The notes under the pieces are model-generated. The model saw nothing but the letters and a program-made list of their open reading frames with translations, was not told the origin of the DNA and did not search any database. Below are positions 10,557 to 19,138 of a stretch of 64,000 nucleotides of DNA, one piece after another (the first letter of the stretch is position 1; each line of letters opens with the position of its first letter). Location of the stretch: the NCBI GenBank assembly GCA_963784195.1, contig CAWARA010000025.1, forward strand, positions 248,001 to 312,000, read 5' to 3'. A program made the translations under genes and the position numbers. Source of the stretch: CAVQAH01 sp963784195. GTDB taxonomy: Bacteria > Acidobacteriota > Vicinamibacteria > Vicinamibacterales > 2-12-FULL-66-21.

Positions 10557-10603
10557 GGTACCGCCGGCGGACCGCCGGCCTACCTCCCCCCGCCCTATGC
10601 GGA

Positions 10604-10619
10604 GGCAAAGGCAATGCCG
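10604..10619 (-). promoter_or_regulatory. Candidate sigma-54 promoter upstream of receiver-PilZ gene
   Basis: Read on the minus strand, CGGCATTGCCTTTGCC places GG and GC exactly 12 bases apart, with GGCAT and TTGC blocks close to the sigma-54 consensus TGGCAC-N5-TTGCA. The first T is missing. It ends 47 bases before the ATG of the receiver-PilZ gene. The spacer 10557-10754 otherwise holds no gene. An NtrC-type activator is encoded at 25725-27128, though nothing shows it acts here. Confidence 0.35.
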
Positions 10620-10754
10620 GAACGGATGAGCCTGAAACCCACCGAAAACAAGGGGTTTATGGAGCTGGGTAGGAACGACCGCCTGCGATTTCGTAACCCA
10701 CTGGCGAAGAGTGCAAGGGCCTGCAGTCCGGAATTAGCCGGACCGACGATCGAC

Positions 10755-11105
10755 TCAATGCACGACGGTGCGGGCCGGAGACGCGGCGGTCAGGACACGC
10801 GTGATCATGCGATCGAGATGCTTCTGTTCGATGTCGAATGGGCCGGCTACCGCGGCGCCCATCGGGATCTCGATCGCGATGACGACGCCCGCGTCGGTTG
10901 GCTCGACAATCCAGCTGAATCCGCGAAGCGCCACGTAACGATTCTCACTCTCAGGATTCTTCACGCGATCGATGGCCAGCAGGATTTCCTTGAGCACCGT
11001 TTCCACGTCATGCTCGGTCCATTCACGCGCGATGCCGGCGTGGTGCACGCGTTCGGTCACAGCGTAGTTGCGCTCACGCAGCACGATTTCAACGTCGAAG
11101 ATCAT
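10755..11105 (-). CDS. Small conserved-looking hypothetical protein (116 aa)
   Basis: I do not recognise a family. From the ATG at 11105 (AGGA ribosome site about 9 bases upstream) the product is a soluble alpha/beta protein, starting MIFDVEIVLRERNYAV. It has a helix-rich middle (DVETVLKEILLAIDRVKNP) and a strand segment (VALRGFSWIVEP, GVVIAIEIPMG), with no signal peptide or membrane helix. The frame is open upstream to 11186, but that would overlap the crotonase gene. It lies 16 bases after the crotonase stop and is probably translated from the same message, so a role alongside that gene is possible but unproven. Confidence 0.65.
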   Translation of the reverse strand: MIFDVEIVLRERNYAVTERVHHAGIAREWTEHDVETVLKEILLAIDRVKNPESENRYVALRGFSWIVEPTDAGVVIAIEIPMGAAVAGPFDIEQKHLDRMITRVLTAASPARTVVH

Positions 11106-11121
11106 CAGGGTTCCTGGCGTG

Positions 11122-11890
11122 TCAGCGGTCGTTCCAGTGTGGCGGACGCTTTTCGAGGAAGGCGTCGACGCCTTCGACCGCGTCATGCGTCTGCATCAAG
11201 TCCTCCAAGTATAGCCGCTCGACTGCGGGCAACGTCGTCCGGACGGTCTCGAGCGTCGCCGACCGCGCCGCGACCGCGGCATGCCGCAGCGCGGCCGCCG
11301 ACTTCGGCACGAGGTGGCGCTCGAACCAGCGCTCGACCTCTGCGTCGAGCGCGTCCGCCGGCACCACGCGCGTCAGCAAGCCCGCATCCTGCCAGTCTCT
11401 CGCCGGCGCCGGCTCACCGGTCACGATGGCCGGCATCGCCCGGGAAAGACCGATGCGCGCTGGCAGCAGCACGGACGCGACCGGTGGAAACACACCAAGC
11501 TTGATCTCCGGCACGCCGAAGACTGCGTCCTCTGCCGCGAAGATGAGGTCGCACGCCATTGCCAGCTCGAAGCCACCGCCGAGGCATCGGCCGCGGACAA
11601 TTGCCGCCGTCAGCGCCGGCATCTCCAGCAAATCGACGACCAGGCCGTGCAACTCCCTGAGCGCGCGTTCGATCTCGTGCGGCACATGCTCGTAAGACAC
11701 TCGCGCCGAAACTGAACTCCGGCCCCTCCCCTTCGATGGTGACGAGCTTCAGATGCGGGTTCTGCGAAATGTTCTCGAGCCCCGCACGCAGCGCTGCGAG
11801 CATCTCGCAGGTGAGGATGTTGCCCTTGGGATGGTGGAAGCGGAACGCCGCACGGGTCTGATTGGCGTTGAAGCTGATGTTGACCGTCAT
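11122..11890 (-). CDS. Enoyl-CoA hydratase/isomerase (crotonase) family protein, one frameshift
   Basis: Two overlapping frames make one crotonase-fold protein of about 255 residues. The first (11890 to about 11698) begins MTVNISFNANQTRAAF and ends in GEGPEFSFGAS. The second (to 11122) continues with YEHVPHEIERALRELHGLV, then GRCLGGGFELAMACDLIFA and the usual helical C-terminus. Removing one base near 11697 gives FSFGASVYEHVP, a motif I associate with cyclohexadienecarbonyl-CoA hydratases of anaerobic aromatic degradation. The surrounding genes do not otherwise show that pathway, so generic enoyl-CoA hydratase is the safer call. It lies 12 bases downstream of the YyaL-like gene and upstream of a small unknown gene, probably in one operon. 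Confidence 0.8.
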
Positions 11891-11902
11891 GCGCCCTACC
11901 CC

Positions 11903-14038
11903 TCACAACGATGACGCGAGCGCTTCCGGTGTCGTCACCGGCTCGCGGCAGGTGAAGTTCCGGCATACGTAGGCCGTCGCCCGCCCGTCTCTCGCCGTCA
12001 TCGCGCCAACGAACGGGATCAGCGCCGCCACGGCTCGCTGCCGGCTGCCTGGCGCAAGCGGGACGACCACGGCAAATGGGTGATACTGCTTTGCGACTTC
12101 CCGCTGCAACGCGCGCGTCGCGGGGTCATCCGCGGCGCCGGCGATGACAACCTGCGCGTGTTCGGAATGCCAGGCGGAAAGCCCTGCGAGCATCATGGGC
12201 AGTACTCTCGCCGCGCTTCCGATCTTCGTTCCATACCGCGCGAGCGTCCGCTCGGCTTTCGCGGCGCCGCAGACACCCAGGCTGTTCATGGTAATCAGGT
12301 TGAGCACCGACACCGAGCTTGGTGCCGGCTCCGCGCCGTCGTAGTCTTCCTTCATTCGCAACAGGATCGTTGGATCGCGGCCGGTCGTGCTGAACCACCC
12401 GCCCTGGGGTTCATCCCAGAACAATGAATCCTGCCGCTGCTGCAACGTCACGGCCCATTCCAGCCAGGCGGGGTCGCCATCCGCCTGAAACAGTTCGAGC
12501 AGACCGAAGATCAGGTATGCGTAGTCTTCGGCGTAGCCGTCGATCGCGGCCTCGCCCGCGCGGTAGCGGCGAAACAGGCGGCCCTCTCCGGCTCGCCACA
12601 TGTGCTCGCGCAGGAAGGCGGCGGCCCGGCGCGCGGCATCGAGATAGCGCGTCGCTGCCGGTCCTTGCGGCAGCACTCTCGCGGCGCGAGCGAAGGCGGC
12701 AATCATCAATCCGTTCCACGCGGTGAGGATCTTGTCGTCCAGGTGTGGGCGCGGGCGTCCGCTGCGAGCTTCGAAGAGAACCTGACGCGCACGCCCGAGC
12801 GAAGCCATCACCTCTTCGACGGACTGACCGGTTCGTGCCGCCACGTCGTCGATCGGCTCCGATACATAGAGCAGGTTGCGGCCGCGGAACTCCCCTTGCG
12901 GATCGTGTGGCGCGTTGCCGTTCGGCTCGATTCCGAAGCGCCGGCGAAACACGGATGCGTCGCTGCCAAGCAGGGTGCCGATTTCCTCGTCGGACCAGAT
13001 ATAAAAGGCGCCCTCCGATTTGTGCGCCCCGGGCTGTCCCGCCTGTTCCGGCGGCACGCTGTCGGCATCTTCGGCCGAGTAGAATCCGCCGCCCGCGTCG
13101 GTGAGATCCCGAAGAACGTAGTCGAGCGTGTCTTCTGCCACCGTCGCGTAGAAGTCCTCGCCGGTTGCCTGTGCGGCTTCCAGGTATGCCAGAACCAGCT
13201 GCGCCTGGTCGTACAGCATCTTCTCGAAGTGCGGCACCCGCCATTCCGCGTCGACCGAGTAGCGGTGAAAGCCGCCGCCGATGTGATCGCGCATGCCGCC
13301 GAGCGCCATGGCTTTGAGCGTATCGGTCACCATCAGCAGCGGCGCCTGGGCACCGCCGCCGGCGCTCCGCCGGGCATGTTCCCGCAACAGGAACAGCAGC
13401 TCCGAAGGACGCGGGAACTTCGGTGCATCGCCAAATCCGCCGCGGCGCCGATCGAACGTCATCTGGAACTGCTCGATGCCCACGTCGAGCGCGTCGACAC
13501 CGGCGATTGCGCTCTCCCCACGACTGCGTTCGCCGGTGTTGGTGACCAGCTTCAGCCGTTCGAGCAGCTCTTCGGCTGCCTTCTCCACGCGCTCGCGATC
13601 GTGCTTCCACACGCGCGCGAGCTCGCCGAGCAGATCGGTGAACCCCGGCCGTCCCCACCTCGAAGACGGAGGGAAATACGTGCCCCCGAAGAACGGTTTC
13701 AGGTCCGGCGTGAGGAAGACCGACATCGGCCAGCCTCCGGCGCCCGTCGTCGCCTGAACGAAGGACATGTACACGCGGTCCACGTCGGGGCGCTCTTCGC
13801 GATCGACTTTTATGGACACGAAGTCCTGGTTCAGCAGTTCCGCGATGCTGTCGTTCTCGAAGGACTCGTGCTCCATGACGTGGCACCAGTGGCACGTCGA
13901 GTAGCCGATCGAAAGGAAGATCGGCTTATCTTCCTGCCGCGCGCGTTCGAACGCGTCGGTGCCCCATGGATACCAGTCCACCGGGTTGGCTGCGTGCTGC
14001 AGCAGATACGGACTTCGTTCATTGGCGAGACGATTCAT
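11903..14038 (-). CDS. Thioredoxin domain-containing protein, YyaL/DUF255 family (711 aa)
   Basis: A member of the conserved YyaL/SSP411 (spermatogenesis-associated protein 20) family. It opens with the family hallmark NRLANERSPYLLQHAANPVDWYPWG and a thioredoxin-like domain with a Cys49-His-Trp-Cys52 active site (STCHWCHVMEHESF). A long alpha/alpha-toroid, glycosidase-like region follows (YDQAQLVLAYLEA, KILTAWNGLMIAAFARAA). Length is normal for the family and no signal peptide is seen, so it is cytoplasmic. The biochemical role is unresolved in any organism as far as I know; redox or sugar-related functions have been suggested. It heads a probable minus-strand operon with the crotonase and the 116-aa protein. 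Confidence 0.92.
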   Translation of the reverse strand: MNRLANERSPYLLQHAANPVDWYPWGTDAFERARQEDKPIFLSIGYSTCHWCHVMEHESFENDSIAELLNQDFVSIKVDREERPDVDRVYMSFVQATTGAGGWPMSVFLTPDLKPFFGGTYFPPSSRWGRPGFTDLLGELARVWKHDRERVEKAAEELLERLKLVTNTGERSRGESAIAGVDALDVGIEQFQMTFDRRRGGFGDAPKFPRPSELLFLLREHARRSAGGGAQAPLLMVTDTLKAMALGGMRDHIGGGFHRYSVDAEWRVPHFEKMLYDQAQLVLAYLEAAQATGEDFYATVAEDTLDYVLRDLTDAGGGFYSAEDADSVPPEQAGQPGAHKSEGAFYIWSDEEIGTLLGSDASVFRRRFGIEPNGNAPHDPQGEFRGRNLLYVSEPIDDVAARTGQSVEEVMASLGRARQVLFEARSGRPRPHLDDKILTAWNGLMIAAFARAARVLPQGPAATRYLDAARRAAAFLREHMWRAGEGRLFRRYRAGEAAIDGYAEDYAYLIFGLLELFQADGDPAWLEWAVTLQQRQDSLFWDEPQGGWFSTTGRDPTILLRMKEDYDGAEPAPSSVSVLNLITMNSLGVCGAAKAERTLARYGTKIGSAARVLPMMLAGLSAWHSEHAQVVIAGAADDPATRALQREVAKQYHPFAVVVPLAPGSRQRAVAALIPFVGAMTARDGRATAYVCRNFTCREPVTTPEALASSL

Positions 14039-14156
14039 TCCTCACCGGCCCCTCGCCGGCCGGACACAAAAGACGAGCTGATCATCGGCTGTCTCATGGT
14101 ACTTCAGCCGGCGCCGCAACCGGCGGACGTCGTTCGGGTACAATTTCCCAGGCGAA

Positions 14157-14918
14157 ATGGACATCGCAGTCGAGACGCACGGCCTGACTCGTGACTTCGG
14201 TTCCTTCCGCGCCGTCGCCGGTATCGACCTCGCGGTTCCCGCCGGAAGCTTCTACGGCTTCCTCGGCCCGAACGGCGCCGGAAAATCCACCACCATCAAG
14301 TGCCTGACCGGGCTCCTCAGGCCGTCAGCGGGAACGATGCGCATCCTGGGCATCGATCCGCTTGCCGATCCGGTGGCGGTCAAGCGCAAGATCGGCGTCG
14401 TACCTGAGGATCTCGCACTCTTCGATCGCCTGACGGCGGAAGAGACCCTGTCGTTCGTCGCACAGGTCCACGCCCTCGATCGCGACACCGCGCGGAGCCG
14501 CGCCAGCGACTTGCTCGACGTGATGGATTTGAAGTCCGCCGGTGGCACGCTGGTCACCGACTTCTCGCACGGGATGCGCAAGAAGCTGTCGCTCGCCGCC
14601 GCCCTGCTGCCCGGACCGCGCCTGCTCTTTCTCGACGAGCCGTTCGAAGGTATCGACGCCGTCGCGTCGCGACAGATCAAGGACCTGCTGCTGTCGTTCG
14701 TCGGCCGCGGCGGCACGATCTTCCTGACGTCGCACATCCTCGAAATCGTCGAACGGCTTTCGACACACATCGGCGTGATCGTGAAGGGCCGTCTCGTCGC
14801 GCAGGGGACGATTGGCGAGCTCCGCGCCGGGGCCGGCGGCACAACCAATCTCGAGGAACTGTTCATCGATCTCGTCGGCGGAGACGACCGGACACCAGCC
14901 GCGCTCGACTGGATCTAG
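14157..14918 (+). CDS. ABC transporter ATP-binding protein (253 aa)
   Basis: A complete nucleotide-binding subunit of an ABC-2 type exporter. Motifs in order: Walker A GPNGAGKST (37-45), Q-loop replaced by VVPEDLALFD near 81-90, a variant signature FSHGMRKK (136-143), Walker B LLFLDEP (156-162) and switch His193 in TSHILE. The VPED and SHGM variants are common in CcmA/NatA-like exporters. Just downstream (8 bases) is its membrane partner, so the two form one exporter of unknown substrate in the inner membrane. A TACAAT -10-like box at 14139-14144 leaves only a short leader before the ATG. Confidence 0.92.
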   Translation: MDIAVETHGLTRDFGSFRAVAGIDLAVPAGSFYGFLGPNGAGKSTTIKCLTGLLRPSAGTMRILGIDPLADPVAVKRKIGVVPEDLALFDRLTAEETLSFVAQVHALDRDTARSRASDLLDVMDLKSAGGTLVTDFSHGMRKKLSLAAALLPGPRLLFLDEPFEGIDAVASRQIKDLLLSFVGRGGTIFLTSHILEIVERLSTHIGVIVKGRLVAQGTIGELRAGAGGTTNLEELFIDLVGGDDRTPAALDWI

Positions 14919-14926
14919 GGCTGCCC

Positions 14927-16622
14927 ATGCTGAGAATCCTGCGCGCCTTCGCCTGGATGCGATGGCGCCTGCTCGTGAACTCACTCGAGCGCACCGGCGC
15001 CCGCGACACGCTCGAGAGGTTCTCTGTCGCCATCGAGCAAGTCGGCCCCATCATTACGCTGGCGCTCTTCTTCCCGACGGCGATGGTACTGGCCGCGCTG
15101 GGCTTCTACGCGGGCTACGGGATGACCTCCATCGAGTCCGGGGGTTTTGCCTTCACGGTGTTCCGCTACTTGCTGCTGACAGCAACGGCGCTCAGCATCC
15201 TCGGACCGATCATGCTTCCGTCGGCCGAGCAGACCGATGCCGTACGCCTGCTCCTGCTGCCGATCCCGCCCCGCACGCTCTACGTCGCGCAGGCGGCCGC
15301 GACGGTCAGCGATCCGTGGATCCTGCTCGTGACGCCGATGGTCGCGACATTTCCGGCAGGTCTCGCGCTCGGCGGCGCGCCAGTCACCGCCCTGGTAGCG
15401 CTCCTGTGTGGCGTCCTCGTGCTCGCCAGCCTTCATGGGGCTGTCGTTTCTGACGACGATGATCGTGTACTTGATCGTCCGGGACCGGCGGCGCGGCGAG
15501 CTGGTGGCGTTCGTGTTCATCCTCGTCCTGCCGTTCATCGGGCTGCTGCCGAGCATGCTGGATGCGCAGCACCGCCGCGCTGAACGGCGCGGCGAGGCGG
15601 CCGCGCAGGAGAGACTCGTGCCCGAATGGCTGCGAACGGCGTCGTCAGTCCTCTACGCGCTGACCCCGTCAGAGTTGTTGTCTGCGGCATCGAGCGACGC
15701 GCTGGATCGCAGGGCCGGTGAAGCAGCCGAATCGGTAGCGAAGCTCGCCATCACCAGCGGACTCGTGCACAGCATCGGGCTGCTGACGTTTGGCTTCATC
15801 CTCGGGTCGCCGGGCTCGTCGAACACGCGCAAGCCCGGTTCCCGCTCGGTGGCGCGGGTCGTGCGGATCCCCGGCATTCCCGCCGGCGTCTCAGCGGTCG
15901 CCTTCGCCCAGGTTCACCTTGCACTGCGGACGCCGCGCGGCCGCTCGATCATGTTTTCGCCGCTGCTCGTGTTCATCGTGTTCTCATTCATCATGCGGCG
16001 CAGCTTCGAGGGTGTCGAGTTCGGGTTCATCACGCTGCACAGCGGGCTCGGGCTGGCCACCTTCGGGGCAGGCGTCTGCCTGCTCGCCATCCTCCCGATC
16101 GCCATGAATCAGTTCGCGATCGACGGTGCGGGCCTGACGCTCGCGCTGCTGTCGCCGCTGCGGGATCTCGATCTGCTCGCCGGCAAGGCGATCGGCAACG
16201 CGATCATCGCGGCTGCGCCCGCCACCCTCTGCGTGACGCTTGCGCTGGTGCTCTTTCCCGCCGGCGACCCGGCACTCTGGGCGTGCCTGCCGTTGGGGCT
16301 GACGGCGGTGTACCTGCTCGTGGCGCCGGCCGCGGCCGCCCTGTCGGCGGCGTTTCCTCGCGCAGTCGATCTGAACAGGATTGGCCGTGGCAGCAACGCT
16401 CACGGCGCGGCAGGCCTGCTGGGCATGATCGCGTTCGCGGTGAGCGCAGCGCCGCCGTCGATCATCGTCCTGGTCGCCACGCGACTGATGGGGAACTCGT
16501 GGCTCGCGCCTCTGATGCTGCTCGGTTGGTGTGTTCTTGCCGCAGCCGTCAGCGCGCTCCTCTTCCGGCCGGTCGCGGCGCTCTTCGCGAGCAGGAAAGA
16601 GAATCTTCTAATGATTCAGTGA
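14927..16622 (+). CDS. ABC-2 type membrane permease, one frameshift
   Basis: A multi-spanning membrane protein of about 560 residues in two frames. The first (14927 to about 15435) starts MLRILRAFAWMRWRLL and has four to five hydrophobic segments, ending in ALLCGVLVLAS. The second (about 15436 to 16622) resumes with FMGLSFLTTMIVYLIVRDRRRGELV and continues through at least seven more helices, including LLVAPAAAALSAAF. Removing one base near 15430-15436 joins them. It is the natural partner of the ATPase that ends 8 bases upstream. The joined product resembles large ABC-2 exporter permeases of unknown cargo. If the insertion is real, the exporter is probably inactive. Confidence 0.8.
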
Positions 16623-16630
16623 TTCGTACA

Positions 16631-16743
16631 GTCGTTGGTAGCCGTGGTTCGTAGCCGTCGCTCGTGGCTCGTAGCTCGTAGCTCGGAGAGCATAGCGTCC
16701 ATCATTGCTCTTCGAGCAACGAGCGACGAACCACGAACGACGG
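16631..16743. repeat. Heptamer hairpin element, family A
   Basis: The left arm is made of 7-bp units such as GTAGCTC and GTGGCTC; the right arm is the inverted set (GAGCGAC, GAACCAC). Between them sits the small stem-loop GCTCTTCGAGC at 16707-16717. It separates the ABC-2 permease from the convergent anti-sigma gene and could act as a two-way terminator. Confidence 0.85.
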
Positions 16744-16759
16744 ACACGAGGCAAGATTG

Positions 16760-17236
16760 CTAGAGTGAGAGACGCCTTTCCGCCCACCACCACATGCCGA
16801 GGGCAGAAATGAACAGTCCGATGGCGCCCACGTAAGTACTGAACGTGGGGCCTGACGTTCTCGTGCCGCTCGATGCGGTGGCGAGAACTGTCCCGACACG
16901 GGAGGCCACGGCCATCACGTCTTCCAGATTCAGCAGGGCGAGGACGCCGCCGGCCATCAGGAAGACTGCGGCGAGGATCGCGACGTTGAACAGCCGATCG
17001 ACGGCCTGCTCCGATCGCCATCGCTCCCGCCGGATCCGGTTCATGAGCATCGGCGTGAACGCCGCCGGCGCGCCAGGCGTCTCCTGCGCGGCCAGCACGG
17101 CTTCGATACGTCGCGCCGATGCCAGCGCCGACGCGCAGCGCGGGCACGACTCGAAGTGCTCCCGGGACGCGCCCTCGAGCGCGACATCACCGGCCGCTAT
17201 CGCTTCCACGAGATCGATGGCTTCTCGGCACGTCAT
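16760..17236 (-). CDS. Zinc-finger anti-sigma factor (158 aa)
   Basis: The N-terminus carries the zinc-binding anti-sigma (ZAS) motif: Cys3, His27, Cys31 and Cys34 (HFESCPRC). This type of domain holds an ECF sigma factor inactive. Two hydrophobic segments follow (about residues 83-103 and 134-152), so it is probably anchored in the inner membrane with a short external loop containing ASSGTRTSGPTFST. It starts 6 bases after the stop of the ECF sigma gene, the standard arrangement for such a pair, so it is very likely the regulator of that sigma. The signal sensed is unknown. Confidence 0.9.
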   Translation of the reverse strand: MTCREAIDLVEAIAAGDVALEGASREHFESCPRCASALASARRIEAVLAAQETPGAPAAFTPMLMNRIRRERWRSEQAVDRLFNVAILAAVFLMAGGVLALLNLEDVMAVASRVGTVLATASSGTRTSGPTFSTYVGAIGLFISALGMWWWAERRLSL

Positions 17237-17242
17237 GACGGA

Positions 17243-17782
17243 TCACTTCGTCAACAGCTCGCGAAGCCGGCGCTTCGCGCGGTACAGGTGTGTCTTCACC
17301 GTACCCAGCGGGATGTTCAAGGCTTCGGCGAGCGCCTCGTATTGCACGCCCTGCAGATAGTGCGCGGCGATCAGCATCCGATAACTCTCGGGAAGCTGCG
17401 CGATGGCCTTCTCGAGCCGGTCGCGCAACTCGAGATCCTGCGCCGAGCGGTCCACCGTGGCAGGTTCCAGAAGCGGCCGGCCGTCGGCCCCTTGATCGTA
17501 CGACACCTCCGGCAGCTTCGCCGCCCGCGCCTGGCTGCACACGTTCTGGACGATGCGATAGATCCAGGTCGAGAGCCGGGCCTCGCCGCGGAAGTACGGC
17601 AGTCCCCGATGCACCTTCAGGAAGACGTCCTGCGCAAGATCGTCGACGCGTGAGCGATCGGACGTCAGCCGATAGATCAGCCCGTAGACGAGATCCTTGT
17701 AGCGGTCGACCAGCTCGCCAAACGCCGCATCGTCCCCCGCCCGGCAGCGTTCGATGAGGGCGCCTTCGTCCAGTTGGGTCAT
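17243..17782 (-). CDS. ECF RNA polymerase sigma factor (179 aa)
   Basis: Sigma-70 region 2 is clear (DLVYGLIYRLTSDRSRVDDLAQDVFLKVHRGL has the polymerase-binding and -10 recognition elements), and region 4 is a helix-turn-helix (LQGVQYEALAEALNIPLGTVKTHLYRAKRRL). Regions 1 and 3 are absent, as in ECF sigmas. I start at the ATG at 17782 because it fits the family's usual N-terminus; the frame is open to 17926 and the ribosome site is poorly spaced. It is followed directly by a ZAS anti-sigma gene. The pair resembles stress-response sigma/anti-sigma modules such as RpoE/RseA or SigW/RsiW, without evidence for which. Confidence 0.9.
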   Translation of the reverse strand: MTQLDEGALIERCRAGDDAAFGELVDRYKDLVYGLIYRLTSDRSRVDDLAQDVFLKVHRGLPYFRGEARLSTWIYRIVQNVCSQARAAKLPEVSYDQGADGRPLLEPATVDRSAQDLELRDRLEKAIAQLPESYRMLIAAHYLQGVQYEALAEALNIPLGTVKTHLYRAKRRLRELLTK

Positions 17783-18052
17783 CTCCTCGGGCGAACAACC
17801 GGTTCGGTGGCCAGCACGATTGATTCGAAGCGTAGTGGAGTGCTCACTCGATTTCCAGAGGGGCGGCTCCGGCGGTCCCGGCCATCCTCCCTGATAGAAA
17901 CCGGCAGCGATTGATGCGGATCCCACGCCTCAGACGGCTCCTCTCCACCCCCTTTAGAGCGGAGAGCTCTGGGTTTTGTTTCGGGCTGGGGGGCTGAAAC
18001 AATTGCCTTCCGGGGCTGCTCTAATGTCCATGAACGTGCCTGAGGAGGCCGA

Positions 18053-18571
18053 GTGAGCGACGCAGGATTCGTAGCGGTAATGTTCGCGTTAATCGTCCTG
18101 GGCAGTATTGCCGTCCTATGGATGGCCATGCAGAACCGGCAGTTGCAGCGCGAGTTGCAGCACCGGGAGCGGCTGGCGATGATCGAGCGCGGGCTCATCC
18201 CGCCGCCCGAGGTCGATCCGGCGGCGTTCGAAATGCGCGCCGGCCTGGCAGGTCAGCCGGAAGGCCGCGGTGCCGCGCGGTCGCGGAGCGCCGGCATCAT
18301 CATGATCGGCTTCGGACTGGGGCTCATGATGCTCATCTCCCTTGCGGCAGGCGAACCGGAGGTCGGCATCGGCATCGGCGGCGCGTTCGCGATGCTCGGC
18401 GCCGCATTCATCTTCAACTCTTTGGCGCTGAGCCGGCGCGACGGCTCACGCCTCCCGCCGCTTCCGCCGCTGTCATCACAGGGCCGGCCTGTATCTCGAC
18501 CGATTGATCCAGCACCGCGAACCAATGGCACCGTCGATCCCACCCGTGACGATATTCCCGGCGGACTGTGA
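18053..18571 (+). CDS. Small membrane protein of unknown function (172 aa)
   Basis: Starts at GTG 18053 after GAGGAGG. A first membrane helix lies at residues 5-25 (FVAVMFALIVLGSIAVLWMA), followed by a charged segment with RELQHRERLAMIERGLIPPP, a phrase seen in DUF6249-like membrane proteins. Two more helices lie near 81-98 and 103-122, and then a proline-rich tail. It is divergent from the ECF sigma gene, and proteins of this type are often found beside ECF/anti-sigma pairs, so it may be a target or accessory of that system. Function unknown. Confidence 0.8.
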   Translation: MSDAGFVAVMFALIVLGSIAVLWMAMQNRQLQRELQHRERLAMIERGLIPPPEVDPAAFEMRAGLAGQPEGRGAARSRSAGIIMIGFGLGLMMLISLAAGEPEVGIGIGGAFAMLGAAFIFNSLALSRRDGSRLPPLPPLSSQGRPVSRPIDPAPRTNGTVDPTRDDIPGGL

Positions 18572-19138
18572 CGCGGGCACTACTCAGTTATGACGTGCAC
18601 TACCTAAGTCTCGCCCTCCCTCGCCCATAACCACCGGCATTTCGATGGCACACGCGTTGCTCCTTAGCGGAGCGTCGGACGCACTTCGATCCCGTAGAGA
18701 AGATTCGCGTTGATCCGCGTCTCGTTCAGGATCCGCGGTCACAACGAAGTGTTCCGGCCCGCCGCTCCGGCGTTCCGCTGGAGCAACCGCCACGCCCCAA
18801 CGACCTGCCAAAGGCAGCAGGGATGGTCTACGGACCTCCCTGCCTTGTCATGTACACCGCGAACTGCCGGCGCCGCGGAACCGTCGACGAAGAAGACCCG
18901 TCTGCCCGCGACTTCAGCCCGCCCAGATACGGGAGACGAATTTCTGGCCGCCGCTAGACTCTCGCCGATGCGAAGGCTGTAAGCACAAACTAACCGATTG
19001 AGCCACGGTCACTTGCGAAAACACACTTTCGTCCGTGCGCAGGCACCAGCCTTGCGAAGCTGTGCGGCACACGCACAAAGGCGAGCGCATCCCCAGGCGC
19101 GGCGTCGATGTCGATGTCGAAGGAAGGCAAGAGAAACC
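18572..19138. other. Gene-poor stretch
   Basis: 567 bases without a gene I can support. Short open frames on both strands look like composition effects. On the minus strand, ending near 18665, LNETRINANLLYGIEVRPTLR followed by a stop reads like a natural C-terminus, but it cannot be followed upstream. No repeat of the heptamer type is visible. The final 30 bases hold the ribosome site of the next gene. Confidence 0.4.

Noticed and set aside
9690..11504. Long open frame (604 codons) on the plus strand
   Set aside because: It runs antisense to the receiver-PilZ, small unknown and crotonase genes and reads as Arg/His-rich composition; high GC makes such shadows common.
11122..11890. Evidence of an anaerobic aromatic degradation pathway from the FSFGASV motif
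   Set aside because: No benzoyl-CoA pathway genes are nearby; the motif alone does not establish the pathway.
12411..14194. Long open frames on both strands within the YyaL-type gene
   Set aside because: The YyaL-type frame has clear family motifs; the others have none.
18665..18811. C-terminal remnant of an outer-membrane-type protein on the minus strand
   Set aside because: Only about 20 residues look protein-like and no upstream homology could be followed.
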